Assembly: GCF_020889785.1 (NCBI RefSeq)
Contig: NZ_JACMYK010000044.1
Span: 1 to 50,311, forward strand
From: Bradyrhizobium acaciae
GTDB lineage: Bacteria; Pseudomonadota; Alphaproteobacteria; Rhizobiales; Xanthobacteraceae
Direction: 5' to 3'
DNA: 50,311 bases
Shown here: positions 1 to 8,356 of the stretch, one piece after another
Layout of the letters: each line of letters begins with the position of its first letter
How positions within the stretch are numbered: position 1 is the stretch's first letter
The notes under the pieces: model-generated
The model's database searches: none
What the model was told of the DNA's origin: nothing
Seen by the model: the letters and a program-made list of their open reading frames with translations, nothing else
Made by a program: the position numbers and the translations under genes

Positions 1-178
1 CGCCGATCGCAGCCGACCGGAAGCCGCCGCCCGCGCCCATAGCGCGGAATGCACCGCCACCGCCATGGAAGCCGCCGAAACCGCCGCCACCGAAACCACC
101 TCGTGCCGACGCGGTGTCGACCGTGAGCAGGCCGACCGAGGCCGTCGCCAGCAAGGCAATCATCGTCTTACGCAACAT
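1..178 (-). CDS. Glycine-rich exported protein, N-terminal part
   Basis: Only the first 59 codons lie in the window; the gene runs off the left edge. The start is an ATG preceded by an AGGAG ribosome site 9 bases upstream. Residues 1-26 form a typical signal peptide: MLRK, a hydrophobic core, then a TASA/R cleavage site. The mature part opens with a low-complexity GGFGGGGFGGFHGGGG stretch. Such Gly/His-rich exported proteins are common in this group and have no defined function. The family cannot be named because the C-terminal part is missing. Confidence 0.7.
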   Translation of the reverse strand, partial: MLRKTMIALLATASVGLLTVDTASARGGFGGGGFGGFHGGGGAFRAMGAGGGFRSAAIG

Positions 179-333
179 CACCCGTCACTCCTCTTTCCGA
201 GGCTTTTCGCTACAAGCCTCCTCCGCCGCGTCCCGCGCATGCTAACCCAATGTAGGACCACCGCTTCAACCGTGCGCCTTAGTCGCCCTCACTTCTGCGC
301 GACCCGCGTTCATCAAGGCGCGGCCGTCAAAAG

Positions 334-633
334 TTAACAGCCACGGCAGATGCCTTTGACCCGGCGGTCGACCGTCTTGTTCTCGTCGGCGATCGCCTTG
401 TCGAGGTTTTCAGTCGAGGCCGAGCCGGTGGTGACGCCCTCACCGGCATTCAGGCGGCCGGAGGATTGAGCCGTGCCGGCACTGTTGGTGCCGGGCGGCG
501 GTGAAGTGGCTTGCGGCAATGTCGGACTGGCTGACGAGGGGCTACCGGTCCCGGTGCTTTGGGCGACGGCAATTGCGGGCGCCAGCAGAACAGCGATTGT
601 CGCGAACGCGGTGGTGACGGATAATTTGCGCAT
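334..633 (-). CDS. Small exported protein, low-complexity mature region
   Basis: A 99-residue protein. Residues 1-25 are a clear Sec signal peptide (MRKLSVTTAFATIAVLLAP..., cleavage after AIAVAQ or AVA). The mature chain is Ser/Thr/Pro/Gly-rich up to about residue 70, then a short conserved-looking tail with charged residues and two Cys (GICRGC) at the very end. A GGGAG ribosome site lies just upstream of the ATG. I do not recognise a family; a periplasmic role is inferred from the signal only. The terminal Cys pair might form a disulfide. Confidence 0.7.
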   Translation of the reverse strand: MRKLSVTTAFATIAVLLAPAIAVAQSTGTGSPSSASPTLPQATSPPPGTNSAGTAQSSGRLNAGEGVTTGSASTENLDKAIADENKTVDRRVKGICRGC

Positions 634-720
634 GGCAATTCTCCCTTGCGGACATCAACAAGTCCGCAAGACACCGGTTCCGGCAGGCGATCGAGCAATA
701 CAGTTTGGGAGCAATGCAAT

Positions 721-957
721 TTGCGCAAGCTGATCGAGTTTGACGACGACACGTTCGACAAGCTGAAGCAGCTTGGCCGCGACCGGATGGCGACCTTGCA
801 GGAGCTCGCGGACGAGGCCTTCGCCGACCTGCTCAAGAAGCACGGTATTCCGATCGACCTGAAGGACGCGCTGCGCAAGAGCGCGAGGCTTCAGGCGGCA
901 GCAAAGCCGGGCCCCGCGGCACCGAAGGGCGCACGCAAGCAGGGCCCGAAGCGCTGA
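721..957 (+). CDS. Small putative ribbon-helix-helix-like protein
   Basis: Read from a TTG codon this gives a 78-residue protein starting MRKLIEFDDDTFDKLKQL. I chose the TTG because a GGGAG ribosome site sits 8 bases upstream and the 25 residues before it, from an ATG at 646, look non-coding. A short beta-strand (KLIEF) followed by two amphipathic helices resembles the ribbon-helix-helix fold of CopG-type DNA-binding proteins. The C-terminus is a basic Ala/Pro/Lys tail. Function is inferred from shape only. It is divergent from the exported protein at 334-633. Confidence 0.55.
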   Translation: MRKLIEFDDDTFDKLKQLGRDRMATLQELADEAFADLLKKHGIPIDLKDALRKSARLQAAAKPGPAAPKGARKQGPKR

Positions 958-961
958 GAGT

Positions 962-1492
962 TCAGCCGATCTTCTTCAGCCCGGCTTTGTACTGCGGGCC
1001 CCTGATGGCATAGGACTTGGCCGGCCGCGACAACGCCTCGGCCTGCGCGGCGTCAAGCGTGCGCACCACGCGCGCCGGTGCACCGATGATCAGGGAATTT
1101 TCCGGAAACTCCTTGCCCTCGGTAATGACCGAGCCGGCGCCGACGACACTGCCGCGCCGGATCCGCGCGCCGTTCATCACGATCGATCCCATCCCGATCA
1201 GCACGCCGTCTTCCAGCGTGCAGCCATGCACGATCGCATTGTGGCCGATGGTCACGTTGTTGCCGATGGTCAGGGGGAAACCGGGATCGACATGCAGGGT
1301 CGAATTGTCCTGCACGTTGGAGCCCTCGCCGATCTCGATCCACTCATTGTCGCCGCGCAGCACGGCGCCGAACCAGACGCTCGCCGCGGATTTGAGGCGG
1401 ACCTTGCCGATCACAACGGCATTGTCGGCGATGAAATAGCTGCCGTCAGCGGGAAGATCGGGCCCCTGCCCGTCGAGTTCGTAGATCGCCAT
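962..1492 (-). CDS. Gamma-carbonic anhydrase family protein
   Basis: A 176-residue left-handed beta-helix protein made of hexapeptide repeats (IGKVRL, IGNNVTIGHNAIVHGC, VLIGMG, VVGAGS). It belongs to the gamma-class carbonic anhydrase / PaaY-YrdA family, which forms trimers with a metal bound at subunit interfaces. The three expected histidines are visible: NSTLHV, then IGHNAIVHGC with two. The length fits the family. Many members have unknown or weak carbonic anhydrase activity, so CO2 hydration is plausible but not proven. The end lies 4 bases from the stop of the convergent gene at 721-957. Confidence 0.9.
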   Translation of the reverse strand: MAIYELDGQGPDLPADGSYFIADNAVVIGKVRLKSAASVWFGAVLRGDNEWIEIGEGSNVQDNSTLHVDPGFPLTIGNNVTIGHNAIVHGCTLEDGVLIGMGSIVMNGARIRRGSVVGAGSVITEGKEFPENSLIIGAPARVVRTLDAAQAEALSRPAKSYAIRGPQYKAGLKKIG

Positions 1493-1504
1493 GAAGGTCT
1501 CCCT

Positions 1505-1607
1505 GGAGCGTTTTCAAGCGAAGTGGACACCGGTTCGCGTGAAGAAAACGCGTCGAAACGAAAATCCAGAGCTTCGGCTCTGATTCAATCAGAACCGAAG
1601 CTCTGAT
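1505..1607. repeat. Intergenic palindromic repeat element
   Basis: The sequence begins GGAGCGTTTTCAAGCGAAGT and contains two inverted repeats: GCGTTTTC paired with GAAAACGC, and an 18-bp arm around AGAGCTTCGGCTCTGATT paired with AATCAGAACCGAAGCTCT (one mismatch). From general knowledge, this family is dispersed in Bradyrhizobium/Nitrobacter-type genomes. It sits between the gamma-carbonic anhydrase gene and the small membrane protein gene. Confidence 0.7.
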
Positions 1608-1682
1608 CGAAGGAGACCTTGGCACAGCGACTGACGTGGTTTCAAGCAAGTGCGATCAGTATCGGCGCGGATCCTGGTCGGA

Positions 1683-2012
1683 TCAGCCGAGCACGCCCGC
1701 CGCGCGCAGCGTCATCATGAAGAAGGTGCCCGACATCAGGCTCCAGAAGCCGGAGATGACGGTTGCCATCATCACGAACTCGAAGCGGCGGCGCTCGATG
1801 CGCGCGCCGCGCAGCGTGTTGCGCATGATGATGAAGGGTGCGGCGAAGACCAGGAACGGGACCGCGGCGAAGGTCTTCGGCGCCACGCCCTCCTGCAGCA
1901 GGCCGAAGCCTGCCGGGCGCTCCGCCATCGCCTGATAACCGTTGGCCAGTGCGCCGGCGAACGCGAAGCCGATGAAGAGGGAGAACAGGGAATTCAGGGT
2001 ATCAGGCGACAT
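1683..2012 (-). CDS. Small conserved membrane protein (109 aa)
   Basis: Starting at MSPDTLNSLF the protein has 109 residues and about three hydrophobic segments: residues 8-26, 47-64 and 80-101. Positive residues (RGARIERRR) lie between the second and third. The reading frame stays open further upstream, but that part looks non-coding, so the internal ATG was chosen. I know no function for this family. The gene is divergent from the membrane-anchored protein beginning at 2233. Confidence 0.7.
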   Translation of the reverse strand: MSPDTLNSLFSLFIGFAFAGALANGYQAMAERPAGFGLLQEGVAPKTFAAVPFLVFAAPFIIMRNTLRGARIERRRFEFVMMATVISGFWSLMSGTFFMMTLRAAGVLG

Positions 2013-2232
2013 CGGAACTTCCGCTACGCAACAGGCCACTCGCTCCTGCTTCGCAGAATTGGCGGCCCGCCGCCACATCATCCTTAAGGAAAGGTTAACC
2101 GGCAGCACCTGGCGCTGCGTTTGCGCATGGCCATTCGCTGCGGGATTCCCTTGGAATCGTACGGAAATTCCGCGCCGCGTGGCATATTCGGCAGGTGATT
2201 CGGCCACCCTCGACCTGGTCTTTGCCTCGTTC

Positions 2233-2943
2233 ATGACACTTCTCTCGACGGCCCAGCATCTCGCCCGCGACACTCGCCGCAACCCGCGCGCGCACCTCGT
2301 TCCGATCATCGCCTCAGCGGTCATCGCGGCCGGCGCGATTGCGCTCGTCGCCTATCTGTTGTGGCCAACGTATACGACCGTCCCGCCGAGCGACCCGTCG
2401 CGGCTGCCGGTGAGCGTCGGCGGCACGCTGTTCAACGTGCCGACCATGGCCGTGCGCATGAAGATCCAGCGCCATTCCGGGCCGCAGGAGCGCGTCGACC
2501 TGAGCTTCCTCTATCCGTCGCTGGAGGCGCCTGCCGCCCCGAAGCACTACAGCGCCGATACAGTCGAGGACAAGGTGCAGCCGATCGACAGGATTTTCGT
2601 GTCGATCGCAGCCCACCACGATTCGCTGGCGCCGGAGATGCGGCTGCGTACGATCTATCCGCGCTATCTGGACGAGCGCGCGAATACCGACGACGGCTTG
2701 ACGACACGCGCGTTCCGCGACGGCACGCCCTATGGCGGCGAGGACCTGTTCACCGCGACCGAGCCGCAGCTCGCGGCGCGCTGCACGCGCGATACGTCGA
2801 CGCCCGGCATGTGCCTGAGCGAGCAGCGCATCGAGGGCGCCGATCTGACCTTCCGCTTTCCGCGCAGCTGGCTCGTGCAATGGCGCGACATCGCCACCGC
2901 GATGAACCGCCTCTCCGCGCAGATGCACAGCGCGAAGGGATGA
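2233..2943 (+). CDS. Membrane-anchored conserved protein of unknown function
   Basis: From the ATG of MTLLSTAQHL the protein has 236 residues. A single strongly hydrophobic segment lies at about residues 24-46 (VPIIASAVIAAGAIALVAYL). It is followed by a 190-residue region expected to be periplasmic, containing DLSFLYPSL, VDRIF-like strands and two Cys (AARCTRDTSTPGMCLSE) that could form a disulfide. The longer open frame from 1942 overlaps the divergent gene and was rejected. No family with known function is recognised. Confidence 0.75.
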   Translation: MTLLSTAQHLARDTRRNPRAHLVPIIASAVIAAGAIALVAYLLWPTYTTVPPSDPSRLPVSVGGTLFNVPTMAVRMKIQRHSGPQERVDLSFLYPSLEAPAAPKHYSADTVEDKVQPIDRIFVSIAAHHDSLAPEMRLRTIYPRYLDERANTDDGLTTRAFRDGTPYGGEDLFTATEPQLAARCTRDTSTPGMCLSEQRIEGADLTFRFPRSWLVQWRDIATAMNRLSAQMHSAKG

Positions 2944-2950
2944 CTTACGC

Positions 2951-3100
2951 CGTCATTGCGAGCCACCCGGTCGGCGCGACGCGCGCCGGATGACAGGCTC
3001 CGCGAAGCAATCCATATTTCCGCGAGCGGTGACATGGATCGCTTCGTCGCTTCAGCGCAAAATTGCATTGCAATTTTGTCGCGAGCTCCTCGCAATGACG
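2951..3100. repeat. CGTCATTGCGAG-type intergenic repeat
   Basis: The element starts CGTCATTGCGAG and ends with the exact reverse complement CTCGCAATGACG. The interior has further inverted segments (GCAAAATTGCATTGCAATTTTG-like palindrome around 3055-3080). This is a well-known dispersed repeat type in Bradyrhizobium-like genomes. It fills the gap between the convergent genes ending at 2943 and 3118. Confidence 0.75.
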
Positions 3101-3117
3101 AACTTGGGCAAGGCTCT

Positions 3118-3348
3118 TCAGCCTTGCTCGCTCAGGTCCTCTTCCAGAATGGCCATCTGGAACTGGAACGAGCGATCATCGTCCTCGTCGTCGACGAACA
3201 GCACGCCGATGAACTCCTCGCCGATATAGACTTCGGCGGAGTCGTCCTTCTTGGGCCGCGGCACAACGCGGATCTTGGGATTGCTGAACACGCGTTTGAG
3301 ATACGCGTCGAGCTTCCTGACTTCCTGAACGTCCACTGCCGTCTCCAA
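3118..3348 (-). CDS. DUF3126 family protein
   Basis: A 76-residue acidic protein containing KLDAYLKRVFSNPKIRVV and PRPKKDDSAEVYIGEEFIGV, which I recognise as the DUF3126 family of Alphaproteobacteria. The fold is small alpha/beta and the function is unknown. It lies about 126 bp downstream of cysE on the same strand, a neighbourhood often seen for this family. Co-transcription with cysE is likely but not shown. Confidence 0.85.
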   Translation of the reverse strand: METAVDVQEVRKLDAYLKRVFSNPKIRVVPRPKKDDSAEVYIGEEFIGVLFVDDEDDDRSFQFQMAILEEDLSEQG

Positions 3349-3474
3349 TCGGGTCGATGATTTTCGGGGGAGTTTTAGGACGAGACGGCAAAGATCGCCA
3401 GAGCCTTTTCAGGCTTTGGCGACGTGATATTGCGCACACGCCAAAGCGCGCCGCCGATCAGAAAGCGAGTGAAA

Positions 3475-4302
3475 TCAAAGCCCGATCGCGTTGAGCATCT
3501 GGTCCATGGTGCGCGACGGCTCGGCACAGCCGGCCTCGCCGACGATTTTCGCCGGCACGCCCGCAACCGTGACGTTGTGCGGCACGGGCTTGACCACGAC
3601 CGAGCCCGCCGCGATGCGCGCACAATGACCGATCTCGATATTGCCGAGGATCTTGGCGCCGGCGCCGATCAGCACGCCGTGGCGGATCTTCGGATGGCGA
3701 TCCTCGTTCTCCTTGCCGGTGCCGCCGAGCGTGACGCCATGCAGGATCGAGACGTCGTCGTCGATGACGGCGGTCTCGCCGCAGACGAAACCGGTGGCGT
3801 GATCGAGGAAGATGCCGCGGCCGATCCTGGCGGCCGGGTTGATGTCGGTCTGGAACACCGCCGACGAGCGGCTCTGCAGGTAGAAGGCAAAATCCTTGCG
3901 GCCCTTCTGATAGAGCCAGTGTGCGAGACGATGGGTCTGCAGCGCGTGAAAGCCCTTGAAGTAGAGCAAGGGGTCGATGAAGCGCGACGTCGCGGGATCC
4001 CGGTCATAGACCGCGACGAGGTCGGCGCGGAAGGCGTTGCCGAGATCGGGCTCGTCGCGCAGCGCCTCGCTATAGGTCTGGCGGATCAGGTCGCCCGACA
4101 GCGCGGCGTGATCGAGCCGCTCGGCAATGCGATGGACCACCGAATCTTCCAGGCGCTCATGATGCAGCACGGTCGCATAGATGAAGGTTGCGAGCTCAGG
4201 CTCGCGCCGCAGGATGTCTTCCGCCTCGCCGCGAATCCGATCCCAGATCGGATCGAGCGAAGTCAGCTTCGCACCCTGCGGATTGACCTGATGAACTGCC
4301 AT
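3475..4302 (-). CDS. cysE: Serine O-acetyltransferase
   Basis: This enzyme transfers an acetyl group from acetyl-CoA to L-serine, making O-acetylserine for cysteine synthesis in the cytoplasm. The 275-residue length fits the family. The N-terminal helical domain spans roughly residues 1-140 (DPIWDRIRGEAEDILRREP). The left-handed beta-helix acyltransferase domain follows, with AARIGRGIFLDHATGFVCGE, ILHGVTLGGTGK and RIAAGSVVVKPVP. The catalytic His/Asp pair is expected at FLDHATG and DPLLYFKGFHALQ. DUF3126 follows downstream. Confidence 0.96.
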   Translation of the reverse strand: MAVHQVNPQGAKLTSLDPIWDRIRGEAEDILRREPELATFIYATVLHHERLEDSVVHRIAERLDHAALSGDLIRQTYSEALRDEPDLGNAFRADLVAVYDRDPATSRFIDPLLYFKGFHALQTHRLAHWLYQKGRKDFAFYLQSRSSAVFQTDINPAARIGRGIFLDHATGFVCGETAVIDDDVSILHGVTLGGTGKENEDRHPKIRHGVLIGAGAKILGNIEIGHCARIAAGSVVVKPVPHNVTVAGVPAKIVGEAGCAEPSRTMDQMLNAIGL

Positions 4303-4499
4303 AGCTGCTCTCGCAATTCGGTTGTTCTGACGTGCGTTATAGCACGATGGACCCAGCGCGTCCCGGGAAGGCTCAGCACGGTAAACCCCAGCCGAACGCT
4401 CCCCGGAGCGGCGTCTAGGGGAATTGGTCGGGATTTTGCCGAAATCAAGCCGTGCTTCTGCAACTATTGGCGGATTTCGTCCGCAGTGTGGTTTTGGGC

Positions 4500-6017
4500 A
4501 TGGTCGGCCCCAATAAAGGGGGAACCATCATCAATACCCGGAGTCTAGGGGCCCGCCTGACCGATGCCCGGTCGGCCTGGGTCGCCACCATTGCCATCCC
4601 CCTGCTCCTGCTCGCCCCTGCCTTCTGGAACGGCTATCCGCTGCTCCAGTGGGATACCGGCGGCTATCTGGCGCGCTGGTACGAGGGCTATCTGGTGCCG
4701 AGCCGGTCCACCGTGTTCGGCATCTATCTCCATCTCGGCGAAGCATCGGGCTTCTGGCTCAACCTCGGCGTCCAGGCGCTCGCGACGCTGTGGATCCTGC
4801 AGCTGACGCTGCGCGTGCTCGACCTTGCCCGGCCGGTCCGGCTGATCGCGATCAGCCTCGCGCTGATCGGAACCACCGCGCTGCCATGGCTCACAAGCAT
4901 GCTGCTGACCGACATCTTTGCCGGCCTTTCGGTGCTTGCGCTCTTCATCCTCGTGCTCTGCGGTGACAGGATCTCGACGCTGGAGAAGGCGGTGCTGTTC
5001 GGCTTCACCGCGTTTTCGGCCGCCACACATAGCGCGACGCTCGCGGTGCTGCTCGGCCTGTGCTGCGTCGGCTGGATGCTGCGTCCGTGGCTCGGCCGCC
5101 GCATCCCGGTCGCAAGCCTCGTGCAAGGCAGCCTCACCACCGTCGCGGGTGGCGCGATGCTGCTGGCGGCGAACTTCGCGCTGTCCGGACAGCTCGCCTG
5201 GACACCCGGCGGCATCGGCGTCGCCTTCGGTCGCATGTTGCAGGATGGCATCGTCACGCAATATCTGCGCGACAACTGCGCGAGGGAGAACCTGAAGCTC
5301 TGTCCCTATCGCAACGAGTTGCCGCCGACCGCCGATGACTTCCTGTGGGGCCACAGCATGTTCGACACGCTCGGCCGCTTCCAGGGACTGAACGACGAGA
5401 TGGGATACATCGTACAGCGTTCGCTGGCCGAATACCCGGAATGGCAGGCCAAGGCGGCGCTGACCGCAACCGTCGACCAGCTGATGCATGTCGCGACCGG
5501 CGAAGGCACCAATGGCTGGATCCCGCACACCTACGGCATCATCGAGCGCTACATTCCCGCGCAGGTCGCGCCGATGCGCGCGGCGCGGCAGCAAAAATGG
5601 CATCTCGACTTCACCGCCATCAACCGCATCCACGTGCCCGTCGCGCTGGCCTCGATGCTGCTGGTCGTGCTGCTGTTCGGCCGCGGGCTGTGGCAGCGGC
5701 GGCTCGACGATCTGACGCTATTGGCGGGCACGATCACGCTCGCTCTACTCGGCAATGCCGTCATCTGCGGCGTGATCTCGGGGCCGCACGACCGCTACGG
5801 CGCGCGCATGGTGTGGGTCACGACCTTCGTGGTGCTGATCGCGGCCGCGCGCGCATTCGCCAGCGACGATGCCGAGAACGATTCCGACGGGCTATTTTCG
5901 CCGCGACAGGAAGTCGATGACCCCGGTCTTGTAGACCTTGTCGCCGACCGCCCGCATGTGGTCGCGGTTCGGAATGTCGAGCACCTCCGACCCCGGAATG
6001 ACCCGCCCGAGCGCTGA
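4500..6017 (+). CDS. Polytopic membrane protein, uncharacterised
   Basis: A membrane protein of about 505 residues. Hydrophobic segments are visible near residues 28-45, 85-105, 115-140, 140-160, 175-200, 215-235, 395-415, 425-445 and 455-470. Between segments 6 and 7 lies a long soluble loop with four Cys (DNCARENLKLCPYRNELPP). It may relate to glycosyltransferase-like membrane proteins, but no catalytic motif is identified. The start is uncertain: ATG 4500 and GTG 4452 are both possible and neither has a convincing ribosome site. The last 40 or so codons run antisense into the convergent hydrolase gene and look non-native. Confidence 0.7.
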   Translation: MVGPNKGGTIINTRSLGARLTDARSAWVATIAIPLLLLAPAFWNGYPLLQWDTGGYLARWYEGYLVPSRSTVFGIYLHLGEASGFWLNLGVQALATLWILQLTLRVLDLARPVRLIAISLALIGTTALPWLTSMLLTDIFAGLSVLALFILVLCGDRISTLEKAVLFGFTAFSAATHSATLAVLLGLCCVGWMLRPWLGRRIPVASLVQGSLTTVAGGAMLLAANFALSGQLAWTPGGIGVAFGRMLQDGIVTQYLRDNCARENLKLCPYRNELPPTADDFLWGHSMFDTLGRFQGLNDEMGYIVQRSLAEYPEWQAKAALTATVDQLMHVATGEGTNGWIPHTYGIIERYIPAQVAPMRAARQQKWHLDFTAINRIHVPVALASMLLVVLLFGRGLWQRRLDDLTLLAGTITLALLGNAVICGVISGPHDRYGARMVWVTTFVVLIAAARAFASDDAENDSDGLFSPRQEVDDPGLVDLVADRPHVVAVRNVEHLRPRNDPPER

Positions 6018-6647
6018 CGCGGAGCCCGCGATCTCGTCCTTGCTGCCGACCGCGATCAGGACCGGCACGCGGATGCCGGCCGCCTCCTCGCGCGTCATCA
6101 GCCGGCGCGAGCCACGCAGGCAGGCCGCAAGCGCGCGGCGGTCGGAGCGGGTCTGATCGGCAAAGGCGCGGAAGGTGCGGCCGACCGGATCGGTGACATC
6201 GTCGAGCGACGGCACCTCCAGCGCCAGCGCGACGGCCTCGCCGGGACCGCCGCCCTCGATCAGCCCGATGCCGATGCCCCCCAGGATCGCCGAGCGCACC
6301 CGATCGGAATGTTCACGCGCCAGGATGGCGGTCATCCGCGAGCCCAGCGAATATCCCATGATGTCGGCGCGCGCGATTCCGACATGATCCATCAGCGCGA
6401 TCATGTCGCTTGCCATGGTCGCGATCTCGTACTGCTCGACGTCGTAGGGCTTGGCGGATTCTCCGTGGCCGCGATTGTCCAGCGCGATGACGCGACGGCC
6501 GGCCTTGACGAGATCCGACACCCAGGTCGGATAGATCCAGTTGACGTTCTTGCTCGAGGCAAAGCCGTGCACGAGCACGATCGGCTCGCCGTCGCCTTCG
6601 TCGATATAGGCAATCTCAACATCGCCGTGATGGAAACTCGGCATCAT
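5892..6647 (-). CDS. Alpha/beta hydrolase
   Basis: A 251-residue single-domain hydrolase. The oxyanion-hole HGFASSKN follows the first strands, the nucleophile elbow is GYSLGS (about residue 98), and the terminal catalytic His lies in NRDHMRAVG. The acid is expected in VGSKDEIAG. Such enzymes hydrolyse esters, amides or C-C bonds; the substrate cannot be deduced. The RxNRGHGES motif is typical of the family. Its 3' end overlaps the convergent membrane-protein gene by 126 bp. Confidence 0.9.
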   Translation of the reverse strand: MMPSFHHGDVEIAYIDEGDGEPIVLVHGFASSKNVNWIYPTWVSDLVKAGRRVIALDNRGHGESAKPYDVEQYEIATMASDMIALMDHVGIARADIMGYSLGSRMTAILAREHSDRVRSAILGGIGIGLIEGGGPGEAVALALEVPSLDDVTDPVGRTFRAFADQTRSDRRALAACLRGSRRLMTREEAAGIRVPVLIAVGSKDEIAGSASALGRVIPGSEVLDIPNRDHMRAVGDKVYKTGVIDFLSRRK

Positions 6648-6662
6648 CGATTCCGTTTTTTC

Positions 6663-6697
6663 TTGGGATCAGGATTTGGGATCAGGATTTGGGATTT
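6663..6697. repeat. Short 13-bp tandem repeat
   Basis: About two and a half copies of a 13-bp unit (TTTGGGATCAGGA) lie between two genes that are both on the minus strand. The unit is in the upstream region of the alpha/beta hydrolase. Slippage could alter spacing to its promoter; this is inference. Confidence 0.6.
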
Positions 6698-6720
6698 GCG
6701 ATCGACCGGCGACCGCAAGT

Positions 6721-7854
6721 TTAGCCCTGAACGGGCATACTCGCCAGAGTAGCTGTGGTGGCCAGCTGCCGCTTCAGGCGCAACGCCTTGCGTCGTCGGA
6801 GCCACCACGCCGTGGTCCGCTCGGTGGTGGCCTTGATCGACGACAGGAAGCCGAACAGCGCAAGCAGCGCGCCGAACAGCCACATGGATAGATTGAATGC
6901 CCCCGCCGCCAGCAGCAGCGCGCCGCGGCCAAGCAGCTTCAGGATCGCGCGGGTCTGGCCGCCCTTCGCCTCGGCAATGCGGGCCGCACGCGCGATCTCC
7001 TGCGGGTTTTCCGCGACCTTGAGCGTGTCCCGCGCGGCACGAACCCCGGCCGCCTCGCCGATCCGTCCGACGTCCTTGGCAACGCGCACCAATGCGCCGG
7101 CCTTCTCGGCGCGGAATGCCGCGCGGATCGCCGTTGCAGTTTCCGCAGGCCGAAGCACCGAGCCGGATGCGACCGCCTCGCGCAGCGCCGGCTGGTCGAC
7201 GACCTCGCGCGTCGAGCGACCGGCCCATTCGATCATGCCCTCGCTCAGCCGTCCGGCCTTGCGCGTATCCTTCACCAGCGTCAGCCCGGCACGCAGCGGC
7301 GCGGCGCCGCCGACCGAGACATACGTCGCGGCGGTCACGGCGAGACCGGCGGCGGCAAAGCCAAGCACCAACTGGTCGGTGTCCTCGCCCATCACGAGGT
7401 GCTTGCCCTCGCGCACGACGTCCCTGACATCACCGAACACGAACAGGTCGCCCGCGACCGTGCCGGAGAGGCTTGCGACATCGTCGGCATTGCCGGTCAC
7501 GAGCCCGGTGGCGAACCCTTTGGCGAAATGCGTGGTGGATGACTGTTCGGCACGCGCGTCGTCGACGCGCCTTGTGAGCTCATCATTGAGCGCGATGTTC
7601 TTCTCGCCCGCGAGCGCGACAAAGCTCGTCGCAAGGTCGGCATCACCGGCTGCGAGTGCCGATTCGATATTGTCGGAGATCAACGCCGGGTTGTTGCGCA
7701 GGACGGAATTGAGCCTGAGGTCGGCGAGCGCGGCCGGATCGTCCCGCGCTGACAGCAGCGTGCCGGCGTCGCGGGCATGCGGCCAAATAGCAGCGCCCAC
7801 CGCAGCGCTCGCAGCCAGGCCGGCTACCGCAAGTCTGAGGCGCACCCCGTTCAT
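6721..7854 (-). CDS. Conserved membrane protein of unknown function (377 aa)
   Basis: Residues 1-24 form a signal anchor or signal peptide (LRLAVAGLAASAAVGAAIW). A mostly alpha-helical, Ala-rich region follows, with hydrophobic stretches near residues 160-185 and 308-335 and a basic C-terminal end (WWLRRRKALRLKRQ). It contains repeated helix-forming segments (DDPAALADLRLNSVLRNNP, IESALAAGDADLA). No enzymatic motif is seen. An envelope location is inferred from the hydrophobic segments. Confidence 0.7.
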   Translation of the reverse strand: MNGVRLRLAVAGLAASAAVGAAIWPHARDAGTLLSARDDPAALADLRLNSVLRNNPALISDNIESALAAGDADLATSFVALAGEKNIALNDELTRRVDDARAEQSSTTHFAKGFATGLVTGNADDVASLSGTVAGDLFVFGDVRDVVREGKHLVMGEDTDQLVLGFAAAGLAVTAATYVSVGGAAPLRAGLTLVKDTRKAGRLSEGMIEWAGRSTREVVDQPALREAVASGSVLRPAETATAIRAAFRAEKAGALVRVAKDVGRIGEAAGVRAARDTLKVAENPQEIARAARIAEAKGGQTRAILKLLGRGALLLAAGAFNLSMWLFGALLALFGFLSSIKATTERTTAWWLRRRKALRLKRQLATTATLASMPVQG

Positions 7855-8103
7855 TCCGCTGGAAACCTCAAGTTTAATTCGCCTTGTTCAAGTCGCTGTG
7901 GAAATAGTGTGCCGTTTTTGAGACACAACGGCTCCGACCAAAGAAGGGCTTCTCTGGGACGACAAGATTGTGTCGAATTTGCATGAGCAAATGAGCCATC
8001 GGGGCTCTAGGAATCAACTGTTCCCGCCAGTATGGTGCGCGGCATTTCACGATGCCGCATGCTATTGATTGCGTCTGCCCATCGTTGCCACCAAGGTGAG
8101 AAT

Positions 8104-8349
8104 ATGTCCGACCACGTCGTCCCGCACTTCCATAACGATGCCGGTGTCTCGGTGATCGAAATCGGATCGCAGGAGTTCATGTGCGTGGGCGCCAACCCGC
8201 CATTCGACCATCCGCACGTGTTCCTCGACCTCGGCAACGACAACGAGATCATCTGCCCGTATTGCTCGACGCTCTATCGCTTCGCATCCGACCTCGCCGC
8301 CGGCGAAGCGCGGCCGCCGGAATGCGTGCTGAAAGACAAGGTCGCCTGA
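8104..8349 (+). CDS. Zinc-finger domain protein (NDUFS6-like CHCC family)
   Basis: An 81-residue protein. The conserved elements are CVGANPPFDHPHVFLDL, then CPYCSTLYRF and CVL near the end. This Cys/His set matches the bacterial zinc-finger family related to the mitochondrial complex I subunit NDUFS6. It probably binds one Zn ion; the exact bacterial role is not settled. The ATG at 8104 has an AAGGTGAG-like ribosome site. The downstream monooxygenase reading frame starts 7 bp after the stop, so the two are likely co-transcribed. Confidence 0.88.
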   Translation: MSDHVVPHFHNDAGVSVIEIGSQEFMCVGANPPFDHPHVFLDLGNDNEIICPYCSTLYRFASDLAAGEARPPECVLKDKVA

Positions 8350-8356
8350 CCGTTCC

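Noticed and set aside
3424..4548. 374-codon frame antisense to cysE
   Set aside because: Arises from high GC codon bias; no domain, and cysE on the opposite strand is clear.
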